Notes: generated by a model not told the origin, from the sequence alone. Shown: positions 8,290 through 18,039, counted from the stretch's first letter. The stretch: DNA of 64,000 bases from Apilactobacillus quenuiae (GCF_002994005.1 NZ_POSN01000003.1:220446-284445), one strand, 5' to 3'. A program made the numbers and translations.

Positions 8290-9600
8290 TTATTCCCAAG
8301 GTTTTAATACGATTGGTTGTTGGTCTAGCAATTGACGTTGTTCATCAGTTAAGTATTTTTTGTTTACAATTACTTCATCAACATAGGCATCCATCCAATT
8401 ATCAGCCATTACAAAGTAACCTTTTTCACCGACTTTTTCACCCCATGAGTTTTCAACTTTCCATTTAGTAGGTTTATTATCTACCAAATCAACTCCCGTT
8501 AAGGTCATCGCATGATTGGAAATACTATCTAAATATTCATATTTTTGCCCTTTAGTCATATCCATATCAATATCAAACAATTGATCATAATGATATAAAT
8601 CAGCGTCTAAAATACCAGCCTTACGATCTGATTGCGTAGTAACTGTATTGGCAAACCAAACCGTTTCACCATCTTTTAATTGATTAATAGCGGTCTTTTT
8701 CAAAACATCCATTGGCATGTTTAAGAAGCCCACATGACGGCCACCTACAACATTATCAGATGCCGGATTAATATAATTTTGTTTAAATTTCTTATTAGGT
8801 GCATTTTCAATTACAACATAATCATCAAGATCAATTTCAAAATATTTATCAAAGAATTCTTTAGGTGTAATATCTTGATCTAAATGATATTTTTTCTTGT
8901 CATCACGGTATTCTAAGTTAAATGTTTCACGTGGAACACCACAAGCATAACCTGCGATTTTAAAGACTTCACGCAATAATTCATCGCGTTTAGCATTGAT
9001 TTCATCATCAGATGCATCCCCATTAACCATGTCACGCAAAATTTTAGCATCACGACGCATGGTAAGGTCCAATACATCATTTAAATCAGACGTATCATCA
9101 GTCACTTTACTTTCAGGAAAAGCATAGGTAGGCATTACTCCATATTTTTGCACTAAAGCCACAGCCATTGCCCATTCACCACCATCACTACCAGGTCCAG
9201 CTAAATAGGTACGGACTTCACGATCATCAACCGGTTTGCCAGCAGTCGCAATAATGTTATCGAAGAAAATATTAGCACGTTCAATCTTATCCCAGAAGAA
9301 TAGGTAACTTTGTGATAATTCAAAATCTTTTACATCATAACGTTTAGCAAAATCATGTCTTAGCGTATTTAGTAAAGCAAATAACCAACAACGACCGGAG
9401 CGTTTTTGATTGGATACTTTACCCGTATCAATTTCAACAGAAAAACTACGATTTAATTTTGCAGGAACGGTATTATCTTTTGCAGTATTATTGATTCCAT
9501 TTTGCATAATGGATCTTTGAATTACTTTTGCGCGTGGATATTTCGCATATTGTTCACGCATTGCATCAAAATCTTGTTTAGTTAATTTTGAATCAGCCAT
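8290..9600 (-). CDS. pepC: Aminopeptidase C (bleomycin hydrolase family), copy B
   Basis: 436 residues, paralogous to the next gene and aligned along its whole length. Catalytic Cys is in RSGRCWLFALLN, His in SNHAMTLTGVD and Asn in VENSWGEKV; all are kept, so both copies should be active. Divergence is spread through the sequence, with a different substrate-facing middle part. GGAGGTC precedes the ATG at 9600. It probably heads a pepC-pepC unit ended by the terminator at 6905-6940. The duplication points to amino acid demand met from peptides, consistent with the arginine-responsive transporter nearby. Confidence 0.95.
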   Translation of the reverse strand: MADSKLTKQDFDAMREQYAKYPRAKVIQRSIMQNGINNTAKDNTVPAKLNRSFSVEIDTGKVSNQKRSGRCWLFALLNTLRHDFAKRYDVKDFELSQSYLFFWDKIERANIFFDNIIATAGKPVDDREVRTYLAGPGSDGGEWAMAVALVQKYGVMPTYAFPESKVTDDTSDLNDVLDLTMRRDAKILRDMVNGDASDDEINAKRDELLREVFKIAGYACGVPRETFNLEYRDDKKKYHLDQDITPKEFFDKYFEIDLDDYVVIENAPNKKFKQNYINPASDNVVGGRHVGFLNMPMDVLKKTAINQLKDGETVWFANTVTTQSDRKAGILDADLYHYDQLFDIDMDMTKGQKYEYLDSISNHAMTLTGVDLVDNKPTKWKVENSWGEKVGEKGYFVMADNWMDAYVDEVIVNKKYLTDEQRQLLDQQPIVLKPWE

Positions 9601-9660
9601 AAATAGACCTCCAATTATTTTCGTTATTTATTAGGTTATCACAAGACAAACTATTTGAAA

Positions 9661-10998
9661 CTAATCTGCACTCCAACCAATTTTAGCATTAAATGCAATT
9701 TTACCATCAGCTTCATCTTGCATTGCCTTTTTAATTACTTCAAATGCTTTTTGTAACTCTGTTTCAGTAATAACCAATGGTGGTTGAAAGCGCAAAATAT
9801 TCCCTCTAACGGTAATCATTACGACGCCTAGTTCAAACATCCGATAAATCAATTTAGTTGCGATTTGTGTATCAGCCTTTTTAGTAGTTGGATTAATAAT
9901 ATCAATTCCACCATCTAATCCATACATTCTGACATCGCCAACAAAATCATATTGCTGCTGCATTTCTTCAAAAAACTTCTGCGCTTTGATACCTAGGTCA
10001 TGACTTCGTTGTAATAAATGCCCATCTTCAATTACATCCAAAGTAGCCAAGGAAGCAGCTGTCGTAACTGGATTGCCAGCAGTTGTATAGACATTTGCTG
10101 GGGCTGCCAATGAATCAATGATTTTTTGCTTCCCGATAACTGCACTCAATGGCAAACCTGATGCCAATGACTTTCCTACTGACATTAAGTCCGGTTTAAG
10201 TCCCGGAAAGTTTTGAATTGACCACCATTTACCAGTTCGTCCCATTCCTTGATTAACTTCATCGACGGCAAATAGAATGCCATGATCATGAGCAAATTGA
10301 TAAACCTTTTCCAAATATTTTGTCGGTGCCTTTACAATCCCACCATCACCTTGAATGGGTTCTACTAAAATCACTGCCACTTCATCTGCTGGCAAATAAT
10401 TTTCAAAAGGCAATTTAAATTCATCAAACATCCGGTCAATAAATTGATCTTTGGTCTCATAATCGCGTCGATACCATGGACTAGGAAATGGCACTTTATA
10501 AAATCCATCCAATAATGGCCCCATTTTACGACTCATATTTAAACTAACACCCGAGGCACTCATTGAACCGTATGTAGAGCCATGATATGCGCCTGTAAAA
10601 CTTACTACATTGGTACGACCAGTATAACCACGTGCAAATTTAATCAATGCATCATTTGCATCTGAACCTGAATTACCCCAAGCTAATTTAACTGGGCCAT
10701 CAATTGGCGCTAACTTTGTTAAACGACTGGCTAATTGTGCTGCTGGGACATTCGCAAAATAAGCTGGAGTATATTGGATAATCTTTTGTGCTTGCTTAGT
10801 AATGGCTTCAAATACGTGTGGATGTGAATGCCCAGTATTGGTAGCCGATGCGCTAGCAAGTAGATCTATGTATTTTTTACCATTCACATCAGTCAAAGTC
10901 GCCCCTTTACCAGCCTCAATTACTAAATCAAAATAATTAATCCTTGATGCATTAGCTAGTGAATGTGATTCATTTTCTAAAACTTTTTTATTATCCAT
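9661..10998 (-). CDS. PLP-dependent class III aminotransferase-fold enzyme, isoleucine 2-epimerase-like
   Basis: 445 residues, fold-type I PLP enzyme. The Schiff-base Lys is in SVGKSLASGLPLS, the cofactor-binding Asp in LFAVDEVNQG, and GNSGSDANDA is the phosphate region. ASASATNTGHSHP, FARGYTGR, VEPIQGDGGIVKAP and GNPVTTAASLATLDVIE closely resemble the isoleucine 2-epimerase of Lactobacillus buchneri/otakiensis as I remember it, more than GABA or ornithine aminotransferases. The likely reaction is epimerisation of branched-chain amino acids to D-allo forms in the cytoplasm. An ordinary aminotransferase role cannot be excluded. Confidence 0.8.
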   Translation of the reverse strand: MDNKKVLENESHSLANASRINYFDLVIEAGKGATLTDVNGKKYIDLLASASATNTGHSHPHVFEAITKQAQKIIQYTPAYFANVPAAQLASRLTKLAPIDGPVKLAWGNSGSDANDALIKFARGYTGRTNVVSFTGAYHGSTYGSMSASGVSLNMSRKMGPLLDGFYKVPFPSPWYRRDYETKDQFIDRMFDEFKLPFENYLPADEVAVILVEPIQGDGGIVKAPTKYLEKVYQFAHDHGILFAVDEVNQGMGRTGKWWSIQNFPGLKPDLMSVGKSLASGLPLSAVIGKQKIIDSLAAPANVYTTAGNPVTTAASLATLDVIEDGHLLQRSHDLGIKAQKFFEEMQQQYDFVGDVRMYGLDGGIDIINPTTKKADTQIATKLIYRMFELGVVMITVRGNILRFQPPLVITETELQKAFEVIKKAMQDEADGKIAFNAKIGWSAD

Positions 10999-11219
10999 TG
11001 ATTACAACACCTCATCTTTATCATAATATTCTAATCTTTTTTTAATCTTTAAATTGGAATCATTATATGTTTTGTGATAAACGTTGTCAATGTATGGATA
11101 ATTGAATAATTTATTAAGAATACATTAAAAATGATATTATAATATTGATATTTTTTATTTTACTGGTAAATTAGAAGTTAGTTATGTTTATAGTTTTTTT
11201 GGAGGAATTATATATAATT

Positions 11220-11564
11220 ATGAAGAGATTTGCACTTGTCTTATCCCTATTTACAGTTGTCACTTTAGGTCTAATTTTGACCAATAATCGCGCATCCGCA
11301 AACAATATATATACCAATCGTAATGATTATACTAACGTATATAAATACATCGTTTCTAATCGTGGAAATAAAATGATGCATTTCCATAATTTTAAACGTT
11401 TAGGGAAAATAAAACCTGGATATTCAATCCTATATAATGGCATTAGATTTTGCTACATTCAGAAAATGGATGGTTATGTTCCTATTAACCAACTAAGAAG
11501 AGTTAAGGGACATCATAAAGTTTTGCATATTAATCAAAAGATTAATTTTAGTCGTAATAAATAA
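11220..11564 (+). CDS. Small secreted protein with SLAP/SH3-like segment
   Basis: 114 residues from the ATG at 11220. A signal peptide (MKRFALVLSLFTVVTLGLIL, cut after RASA) precedes a basic mature part. GYSILYNGIRFCYIQ..GYVPINQLRRV looks like one SLAP- or SH3-like wall-binding unit. GGAGG at 11201 is 14 bases from the ATG, a longer gap than usual. An ATG at 11184 would add 12 residues that spoil the signal peptide. It is a single gene ended by the terminator at 11564-11593. Function unknown; probably wall-associated. Confidence 0.75.
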   Translation: MKRFALVLSLFTVVTLGLILTNNRASANNIYTNRNDYTNVYKYIVSNRGNKMMHFHNFKRLGKIKPGYSILYNGIRFCYIQKMDGYVPINQLRRVKGHHKVLHINQKINFSRNK

Positions 11565-11593
11565 AAACACCGCTTTATAAGCGGTGCTTTTTT
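11564..11593. terminator. Bidirectional terminator between small secreted protein and lepB
   Basis: CACCGCTT-TAT-AAGCGGTG stem with A and T runs at both edges serves the rightward gene ending at 11564 and the leftward signal peptidase gene ending at 11595. Confidence 0.88.
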
Positions 11594-11594
11594 A

Positions 11595-12212
11595 TTATTC
11601 AGCTAAGTCATTGATATTATGACGAGCAGTTTTATTGGTTGACCATGGGAATGTATGGGCAACACCTAAGATTTTATCTTGCTTAACAAATCCCCAATAA
11701 CGACTATCATTTGAGATTGCTCGATTATCACCCATTACAAAATATTCACCCTTAGGTACAACTGTAGCATGTTTATTATATGTCCATTTTGTTTTAGACA
11801 GTTTAGAAATATCCCAGTTCTTAATATTTGAGCCATTGTAATTATATTCGGAACCTTGTTGCTGCTGTTCTTTATTAATATAGTTTTGTTCAACTGGCTT
11901 GTCATTAACGTATAATTGTTCATTCTTAAAAGAAATCTTATCCCCTGGCATCCCAATCACACGTTTTACATAGTTAATATTTTGTGTAGCTGTAGGATCC
12001 TCACCATGGGCATTAAAAATAATAACACTATTACGTTTTACTCTTGCTTGACGAAAAACAAGAATACTTTCATTATTTTTCAAATTGGGATACATTGAAT
12101 CCCCATCCACATTAGCTCTTGTAATGAAATGGTTAAAGATAAAAAACAAAACAACCCCAATTACAACATAGATTAAAATGCTTAAAGTTTCTTTAAAAAA
12201 TCTACTATTCAT
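11595..12212 (-). CDS. lepB: Signal peptidase I, copy A
   Basis: 205 residues, a type I membrane protein that removes signal peptides. It has one N-terminal membrane helix (about 8-30), the catalytic Ser in VDGDSMYPNL, the catalytic Lys in YVKRVIGMPGDKI, and the MGDNRAISNDSRYWGF box. The start at 12212 is chosen because AGGAG lies 8 bases upstream; an ATG six codons earlier has no such site. It is 63 bases downstream of a second lepB (12276-12896) of nearly the same size, a tandem duplication. Many secreted proteins elsewhere in the window are possible substrates. Confidence 0.95.
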   Translation of the reverse strand: MNSRFFKETLSILIYVVIGVVLFFIFNHFITRANVDGDSMYPNLKNNESILVFRQARVKRNSVIIFNAHGEDPTATQNINYVKRVIGMPGDKISFKNEQLYVNDKPVEQNYINKEQQQQGSEYNYNGSNIKNWDISKLSKTKWTYNKHATVVPKGEYFVMGDNRAISNDSRYWGFVKQDKILGVAHTFPWSTNKTARHNINDLAE

Positions 12213-12275
12213 TATTAATTCTCCTAACAATTATATTAACAGTGTATCACTATTTGAGACTTTTAAATATTAATA

Positions 12276-12896
12276 TTATTCGGACAAATCATTGATATTA
12301 TAACGAGCATTCTTGTTAGTTGACCATGGGAATGTATGCACCACACCTAAGATCTTACTTTTCTTAACAAAGCCCCAATAACGACTATCATTAGAGATTG
12401 CTCGATTATCACCCATCACAAAGTATTGACCCTTAGGTACAACTGTAGCGTTTTTATCATAGACCCACTTAGTTTTTGATAAAGTTGGAATATCCCAATT
12501 CTTTAAAATATCGTTTTTACCCAACTTATATTCTGAACCTTGTTGTTGCTGTTCTTTGTCAATATAGTTTTGTTTGACAGCCTTATCATTAATATATAAC
12601 TGATGATTGTGGAATGAAATTTTATCCCCTGGCATACCAATTACTCGTTTGACAAAATTAATCTTACTCATTTGAGTTGGATCTTCACCATAAGCATCAA
12701 AAACAATAACACTGTTACGCTTAACTTTAGACTGTTTAAATACTAAAACATTTTGTTTGTCATCTAAGTTAGGATACATTGAATTTCCATCAACCTTAAC
12801 GAAAGCTAAAAAATGTTGAATAATCAAATAAATAATTGCAATAATTATTATGTATAATACAACATCAATTGTTCCTTTAATATATTTATTTTTCAT
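12276..12896 (-). CDS. lepB: Signal peptidase I, copy B
   Basis: 206 residues, with the same architecture as its neighbour: N-terminal membrane helix, catalytic Ser in VDGNSMYPNL, catalytic Lys in FVKRVIGMPGDKI, and MGDNRAISNDSRYWGF. Differences concentrate in the first helix and in the segment around residues 85-125. That segment could alter substrate choice. AAAGGAGCT precedes ATG. No terminator separates the two copies, so they may be one operon. Both should be functional. Confidence 0.95.
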   Translation of the reverse strand: MKNKYIKGTIDVVLYIIIIAIIYLIIQHFLAFVKVDGNSMYPNLDDKQNVLVFKQSKVKRNSVIVFDAYGEDPTQMSKINFVKRVIGMPGDKISFHNHQLYINDKAVKQNYIDKEQQQQGSEYKLGKNDILKNWDIPTLSKTKWVYDKNATVVPKGQYFVMGDNRAISNDSRYWGFVKKSKILGVVHTFPWSTNKNARYNINDLSE

Positions 12897-12948
12897 CTTC
12901 AGAGCTCCTTTAATTCGTCTTTTACAAATTATTATATCATTATTAAAA

Positions 12949-13503
12949 TTAATTTAATTCACGAATTACTTTACCAGGAACTCCTGCAACCAAACTATTA
13001 TCTGGAACATCTTTATTAACGACTGCTCCTGCAGCAATAATCACATTGTTTCCAATTGTTACCCCTGGGGTAATAGTTACATGCCCGCCAATCCATACAT
13101 CGTTGCAAATCGTAACTGGAATGGCTTTGGCAAGATGTTTTCTGCGACCGTCAACATTCATTGGGTGATTTACAGTATAAATATCAACATTCGCACCAAT
13201 CATGACATGGTCACCAATTTTTACAGTAGCCATCCCTAAAATAGTTAAATTATAATTACTAGCAAAATCTTTCCCAACATAAATATTTTTTCCATAATCA
13301 AAATGAATTGGAGCCTGAATTGCTGGTTGATCAACAAAGCCACCTAATATTTTTTTGATTTTATTATTTCGTTTTTCATTATCAGTTGGATCTAAAATAT
13401 TATATTCTTCACAAATTTTAGCTGCATTTAACTTACGATTCACAATCTTAGGATCAGAATAGCAATACCATTCAACATTATTTAATTTATCTATTTCCGT
13501 CAT
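12949..13503 (-). CDS. Sugar O-acetyltransferase (maltose/galactoside acetyltransferase type)
   Basis: 184 residues with an N-terminal alpha-helical maltose-acetyltransferase cap followed by a left-handed beta-helix of hexapeptide repeats (IGDHVMIGANVDIYTVNHP, VTICNDVWIGGHVTITPGV, IGNNVIIAAGAVVNKDVPDN). The catalytic His is in YTVNHPMNVD. It transfers acetyl from acetyl-CoA to a sugar hydroxyl in the cytoplasm, thought to detoxify non-metabolised sugars. It stands alone, upstream of lepB and downstream of the mnmG terminator, and is full length for the Maa/LacA family. Confidence 0.93.
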   Translation of the reverse strand: MTEIDKLNNVEWYCYSDPKIVNRKLNAAKICEEYNILDPTDNEKRNNKIKKILGGFVDQPAIQAPIHFDYGKNIYVGKDFASNYNLTILGMATVKIGDHVMIGANVDIYTVNHPMNVDGRRKHLAKAIPVTICNDVWIGGHVTITPGVTIGNNVIIAAGAVVNKDVPDNSLVAGVPGKVIRELN

Positions 13504-13567
13504 TAATATAATCCCCTTGTAGAAACTTTACTTTTTATTATAGACAATTTACTGATATTTTTTTACT

Positions 13568-13606
13568 AAAAAGAGCTAAGCAATGAAAATATTGCTTAGC
13601 TCTTTA
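13568..13606 (-). terminator. Intrinsic terminator after mnmG
   Basis: AAGAGCTAAGCAAT and ATTGCTTAGCTCTT form a 14-bp stem with A and T runs outside, usable in both directions. Confidence 0.88.
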
Positions 13607-13609
13607 TTT

Positions 13610-15547
13610 TTATTTATCTTCTGAATTAATTTTTGCAATATGGCCTTGTTGAATATAAACACCCAAAATAGCAACATCAGATGGATTAACCCCAGAAATT
13701 CTTGAAGCTTGCGCCACTGTTTGTGGTCTAATCTTTTCAAGCTTTTGACGAGCTTCTGTCGCTAAACTATCGATAGCTTCGTAATCAATATCTTCTGGAA
13801 TCTTTTTAGCTTCCATTTTCTTCATACGAGCAACATTTTGTTCAGCTTTCTTAATGTATCCGGCATATTTAGTTCTAATTTCCACTTGTTCAATTACACG
13901 ACGGCCTAATGGCTTAGGTGCTGGTTCAATAAATTGTAATAAAGTTTGATAAGTTACATATGGACGACGCAAGAAGATAGATGCTAGAATACCATCTTTC
14001 AATGGTTTATCACCATGTTCTTCGACAAATTTATTAACCTCATCACTAGGCTTAATTCTAATTTTATCTAAACGCGCTAATTCGTCCATAACAGCCTTTT
14101 TCTTGTCTAAGAATTTATTATATCTTTCATCAGAAATAAGCCCTAAATCATGACCTTTTTCAGTTAAACGAAAGTCAGCATTATCATTTCTTAATAATAG
14201 ACGATATTCGGCACGACTAGTTAATAAACGATAAGGTTCATTGGTCCCCTTAGTTACTAAGTCATCAGCTAATACTCCGATATAAGCTTCATCACGTTTT
14301 AGGGTAAATTGATCTTTACCTTGCGCACGTAAAGCAGCATTAATTCCAGCATATAATCCTTGCCCAGCAGCTTCTTCATAACCGGAAGTCCCATTAGTTT
14401 GACCAGCAGTATATAAATTCTTAACCAATTTAGTTTCAAATGTTGGTTTTAATTGGTAAGGAGCAACCACATCATATTCAATTGCATAACCTGGACGCAT
14501 CATTTCAGCATGATGTAATCCTTCAACTGAGTGCAACATCTTTTGTTGCACTTCTTCAGGCAATGATGTTGATAAACTATCACAATAGTATTCATTAGTG
14601 TCGCGACCTTCTGGTTCCAAGAATACTTGATGACGGTTCTTATCAGCAAAACGAACAATCTTATCTTCAATTGATGGACAATATCTTGGCCCCACTCCTT
14701 CAATTACACCAGTAAACATTGGTGCACGATCTAGATTATCGCGAATAATTTGGTGAGTAGTTTCGTTAGTATAAGTTAACCAACAAGATAATTGATCTTT
14801 CACTGGAATATAGTCTTCATCAGGGGTTTCATAACTAAAGTGATTAACTTCTGGATCACCTGGTTGTTCTTCAGTTTCACTGAAATCAATGGTACGACCA
14901 TTGACACGAGGTGGTGTTCCAGTTTTGAAACGTTTTAGATCAAAGCCTAAATCTTCTAAATTCTTTGATAATTTTAAAGCTGGTTGTGAATTATTAGGAC
15001 CTGATGAATATCTTAATTCACCAATAATGATACGTCCACGAGCAGCAGTTCCTGCACAAATAACTACTGATTTAGCAGTATACTTAGCTCCTGTATAAGT
15101 AACGATTCCTTTACATACGCCATCTTCAACAATTAAAGAATCAACAATGCCTTGGCGTAAAGTTAGGTTAGATTGTTCTTCAATGGTTTGTTTCATTGCA
15201 CGATGATAAGCATGTTTATCTGCTTGTGCACGTAAAGCACGAACAGCAGGCCCTTTACCAGTATTTAACATTCTCATTTGAATGTATGTTTTATCAATGT
15301 TGCGACCCATTTCACCACCAAGGGCATCAATTTCACGGACAACCGTTCCCTTTGCTGGACCTCCTAATGATGGATTACATGGCATAAATGCAACCATATC
15401 AACGTTAATAGTGATTAACATTGTTTTATTGCCCATTCTAGCTGAAGCTAGCGCAGCTTCACTTCCAGCATGACCAGCTCCGACAACAATTACATCATAA
15501 TCGCCGGCATCGTATTGGATGTTTTCTTCACTTACGATTTCACTCAT
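13610..15547 (-). CDS. mnmG: tRNA uridine 5-carboxymethylaminomethyl modification enzyme MnmG (GidA)
   Basis: 645 residues, the FAD-dependent partner of MnmE in making cmnm5U34 in tRNAs that read NNA/NNG codons. The N-terminal dinucleotide fold [12 protein letters not shown], the [12 protein letters not shown] motif and the C-terminal helical MnmE-contact domain ([14 protein letters not shown]) are present. The length is normal. GGAGGAAAA precedes the start. Two parS-like sites lie between it and mnmE. It is probably cotranscribed with mnmE from the promoter at 17151-17179. Confidence 0.97.
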   Translation of the reverse strand: MSEIVSEENIQYDAGDYDVIVVGAGHAGSEAALASARMGNKTMLITINVDMVAFMPCNPSLGGPAKGTVVREIDALGGEMGRNIDKTYIQMRMLNTGKGPAVRALRAQADKHAYHRAMKQTIEEQSNLTLRQGIVDSLIVEDGVCKGIVTYTGAKYTAKSVVICAGTAARGRIIIGELRYSSGPNNSQPALKLSKNLEDLGFDLKRFKTGTPPRVNGRTIDFSETEEQPGDPEVNHFSYETPDEDYIPVKDQLSCWLTYTNETTHQIIRDNLDRAPMFTGVIEGVGPRYCPSIEDKIVRFADKNRHQVFLEPEGRDTNEYYCDSLSTSLPEEVQQKMLHSVEGLHHAEMMRPGYAIEYDVVAPYQLKPTFETKLVKNLYTAGQTNGTSGYEEAAGQGLYAGINAALRAQGKDQFTLKRDEAYIGVLADDLVTKGTNEPYRLLTSRAEYRLLLRNDNADFRLTEKGHDLGLISDERYNKFLDKKKAVMDELARLDKIRIKPSDEVNKFVEEHGDKPLKDGILASIFLRRPYVTYQTLLQFIEPAPKPLGRRVIEQVEIRTKYAGYIKKAEQNVARMKKMEAKKIPEDIDYEAIDSLATEARQKLEKIRPQTVAQASRISGVNPSDVAILGVYIQQGHIAKINSEDK

Positions 15548-15571
15548 TCATTTTTCCTCCATAAACGTAAA

Positions 15572-15587
15572 TGTTTCATGTGAAACG
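15572..15587. other. parS-like palindrome (ParB site candidate) 2
   Basis: TGTTTCATGTGAAACG, 14 of 16 matches to the parS consensus, lies in the mnmG-mnmE gap. Flanking AAACG/CGTTT extends the symmetry. Confidence 0.6.
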
Positions 15588-15604
15588 TTTTATTTTTTCG
15601 TCAT

Positions 15605-15620
15605 TATTTCACGTGAAACA
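15605..15620. other. parS-like palindrome (ParB site candidate) 3
   Basis: TATTTCACGTGAAACA, 15 of 16 matches to the parS consensus, only 18 bases from candidate 2. No parB/noc gene lies next to mnmG in this window. Confidence 0.65.
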
Positions 15621-15624
15621 ATAC

Positions 15625-17016
15625 TTATTTACCTAAACAAAATTGACTAAATAACTGATCTAATAGTTCACCATTATAGCTATCACCAGTGATTTCACCT
15701 AATGATTCCCAACAGTCACGCATATCCATTTGAACTAAATCAACTGGCATTCCATCATTTAAACCACTAATAACATTGTTTAATGATTCTTTAGCTTTAT
15801 GCAGCAAGCTTACATGACGAGCATTAGTAACCATTACATCGGCTTGTGAACTTTGAATTCCTTCATTAAAGAATAAATGAGCAATCATTTCTTCTAATGG
15901 CTCAGTTCCATCATCTTTAATTGCTGAAGTTGTAATAATATTTTCTTTACCAATTAATTGGTTTACTTCATCAATATCAATTTTTTGTGGTAAATCAGTT
16001 TTATTCAAAATAACAATTCGTTTGGAATTATCAGTTAGCTTAATTAATTGTTTATCTTCATCGGATAATGCTTCAGAGGAATTTAGAACTAGTAAGACTA
16101 AATCTGAACTTTGAATCGCTTTTCTAGATCTTTCTACCCCAATTTTTTCCACTTTATCTTCAGTTTTTCTGATTCCAGCAGTATCAACTAACTTCAAAGG
16201 AACTCCACGTACATTTACATATTCTTCTAATACATCACGAGTAGTTCCTGGTACATCAGTGACAATAGCTTTATCTTGATGGAGTAAATGATTTAAAATA
16301 CTTGATTTTCCAACATTTGGACGACCTACGATTGAAGTTGCTAGGCCATCGCGTAGTACTTGTCCTTGTTTAGAGGTTTCTAGCAATTTAATAATTTTTG
16401 TTTTAATGTCTTTAGCATTTTTCATTAATAAATTGGAAGTAACAACTTCAGCATCATCATATTCTGGATAATCAATGTTAACTTCAACATTGGCTAAGAC
16501 ATCAAGGATTTGTTGTCTTAAGGTTCTAATTAGACGTGATAGGTTACCATCTAGTTGACCCTCAGCAGCTTTCATTGAACGATTTGTTTTAGCATCAATA
16601 ATATCCATAACGGCTTCAGATTGTGATAAGTCAATTCGACCATTTAGGAATGCACGTTTAGTAAACTCACCAGGTTCAGCCATACGAGCACCATAACTAA
16701 GTACTAATTGTAAAATTGTATTAGTAGCAACAATTCCACCATGACAATTAATTTCAATTACATCTTCGCAAGTATAAGTTTTAGGTGCTAACATTACAGA
16801 AACCATTACTTCATCGATATCTTCTTTAGTTTCAGGATCCATAATGTGTCCATAGTTAATGGTATGCGAAGCAACTTTACTTAAATCCTTTCCACGATAA
16901 ATTTTGGAAATAACTTGTAAAGCTTCTTCACCACTAATTCTGATGATTGAAATTCCACCCTCACCAGGTGGTGTTGAAATTGCGGCAATTGTATCAAAAT
17001 CTGTAGTTGTTGCCAT
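15625..17016 (-). CDS. mnmE: tRNA modification GTPase MnmE (TrmE)
   Basis: 463 residues from the ATG at 17016, which follows AAAGGGAG and gives the family N-terminus [18 protein letters not shown] longer frame to 17085 lies in the leader and is rejected. It has an N-terminal formyl-folate-binding domain, helical domains, an inserted G domain ([28 protein letters not shown]) and the C-terminal CLGK cysteine motif. With MnmG it modifies U34 of tRNA. The leader contains a strong terminator-like hairpin (17059-17110), which suggests attenuation. Confidence 0.97.
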   Translation of the reverse strand: MATTTDFDTIAAISTPPGEGGISIIRISGEEALQVISKIYRGKDLSKVASHTINYGHIMDPETKEDIDEVMVSVMLAPKTYTCEDVIEINCHGGIVATNTILQLVLSYGARMAEPGEFTKRAFLNGRIDLSQSEAVMDIIDAKTNRSMKAAEGQLDGNLSRLIRTLRQQILDVLANVEVNIDYPEYDDAEVVTSNLLMKNAKDIKTKIIKLLETSKQGQVLRDGLATSIVGRPNVGKSSILNHLLHQDKAIVTDVPGTTRDVLEEYVNVRGVPLKLVDTAGIRKTEDKVEKIGVERSRKAIQSSDLVLLVLNSSEALSDEDKQLIKLTDNSKRIVILNKTDLPQKIDIDEVNQLIGKENIITTSAIKDDGTEPLEEMIAHLFFNEGIQSSQADVMVTNARHVSLLHKAKESLNNVISGLNDGMPVDLVQMDMRDCWESLGEITGDSYNGELLDQLFSQFCLGK

Positions 17017-17058
17017 GTTTTTCTCCCTTTCTGTTAAATAAAACGTAGTTATGTGCAC

Positions 17059-17110
17059 AAAAAAAGTGCCCACTCCACGCCACAATAAATAAGCATGGAC
17101 AAAGCACTTT
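17059..17110 (-). promoter_or_regulatory. Terminator-like hairpin in the mnmE leader (possible attenuator)
   Basis: Leftward, AAAGTGC pairs with GCACTTT, and inside it CCATGC pairs with GCGTGG, followed by seven U's. It lies between the mnmE promoter (17151-17179) and the mnmE start, so it would stop most transcripts before the gene unless regulated. It could also act as the terminator of jag read-through. The ligand or factor is unknown. Confidence 0.6.
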
Positions 17111-17150
17111 GACTACTTCATCTAGGTTTTCGTTTTTACTATTAAATATA

Positions 17151-17179
17151 ATGATAAGAATTTTATTTCGATTTGTCAA
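17151..17179 (-). promoter_or_regulatory. Promoter of mnmE-mnmG
   Basis: Leftward TTGACA (17174-17179), 17-base spacer, TATCAT (17151-17156). It starts just 9 bases past the jag stop and gives a leader of about 130 bases. Confidence 0.7.
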
Positions 17180-17187
17180 TTTTTAAG

Positions 17188-17913
17188 TTAAATAATTTTT
17201 GCTTCCACGACCACTGAACGATATGGGTCACGACCTGAAGAATAAGTTTCCACATGTGAACTATTTTCCAATTGCGTGTGGATAACTTTTCTTTCAAATG
17301 AAGGCATCGGATCTAAATAAACTGGTTGCCCAGTAGCCACTGCTTCACGTGCAGTTTTTTCAGCTAATTTTTTTAATGTTTCAACACGACGATGGCGATA
17401 GTCAGCCGTATCTAACTGAATTAATAGACGACTAAAGCCTAAATGGTTCAAATAAATCTGTGCTAATGATTGTAATGCATTAATTGTTAAACCATGTTTA
17501 CCAATCAAGATTCCTTCTTGATCAGTTTTAAAATTAATTCGAGCAAATTTACGATTAATAACCTCATAATCTAACGTAGCTTCAATTCCTAATTCATTAA
17601 CAATCGGTTTTAAATAACCAACTAAACTTTCAATTGCTTCTTCGTTAGCATCTTTTCTTGTTTTTGTTTTTTCTTCATCTAAATGAGCTTCTAATTTTGA
17701 ATTATTATTTTTCTGTTCATCGTTATTAGTATTTTTAGGTTGAGGAGTGATAATTTTATCAATCTCAACGATAGCATTTCTTTTACCAATTCCAAGAAAA
17801 CCTTTGCGGCCTTTTTGAACAATATTAATTTTAGAATTATCTTTATCAATGTTCAGTTCTGATAATCCTTTTTCAATAGCTTCATCGACTGTTTTCGCAG
17901 TAAATGTTGACAT
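17188..17913 (-). CDS. jag: RNA-binding protein Jag (KhpB/EloR)
   Basis: 241 residues: Jag-N domain (about 1-50, TAKTVDEAIEKGLSELN), a charged linker, a KH domain (GILIGKHGLTINALQSL, about 135-165) and a C-terminal R3H domain (RHRRVETLKKLAEK). It binds RNA with KhpA and links cell elongation and division control in Firmicutes. It follows yidC, but a strong terminator (18005-18034) lies between, so it depends on read-through or a weak own promoter. The length is normal. Confidence 0.95.
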   Translation of the reverse strand: MSTFTAKTVDEAIEKGLSELNIDKDNSKINIVQKGRKGFLGIGKRNAIVEIDKIITPQPKNTNNDEQKNNNSKLEAHLDEEKTKTRKDANEEAIESLVGYLKPIVNELGIEATLDYEVINRKFARINFKTDQEGILIGKHGLTINALQSLAQIYLNHLGFSRLLIQLDTADYRHRRVETLKKLAEKTAREAVATGQPVYLDPMPSFERKVIHTQLENSSHVETYSSGRDPYRSVVVEAKII

Positions 17914-18004
17914 TAAGCTTTCTCCCTTTATTTTTAATCATACCCGTCTATATTATCATAAATTTTAATAATAAAGATACCTATTTATGTAATTTAAAAT
18001 AAAT

Positions 18005-18034
18005 AAAAAGACTGGCTTTGAGCCAGTCTTTTTA
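18005..18034 (-). terminator. Intrinsic terminator between yidC and jag
   Basis: AAGACTGGCT-TTG-AGCCAGTCTT stem with flanking A and T runs lies 6 bases beyond the yidC stop. It would lower jag expression relative to rnpA-yidC. Confidence 0.88.
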
Positions 18035-18039
18035 TTATT

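Noticed and set aside
7356-8468. Rightward frames opposite the pepC genes
   Set aside because: Shadows of the PepC coding frames with His/Leu/Asn-rich composition and no ribosome sites.
16994-17179. 61-codon leftward frame across the mnmE leader as a leader peptide
   Set aside because: It begins upstream of the mapped promoter elements, has no ribosome site and runs through the hairpin and into mnmE.
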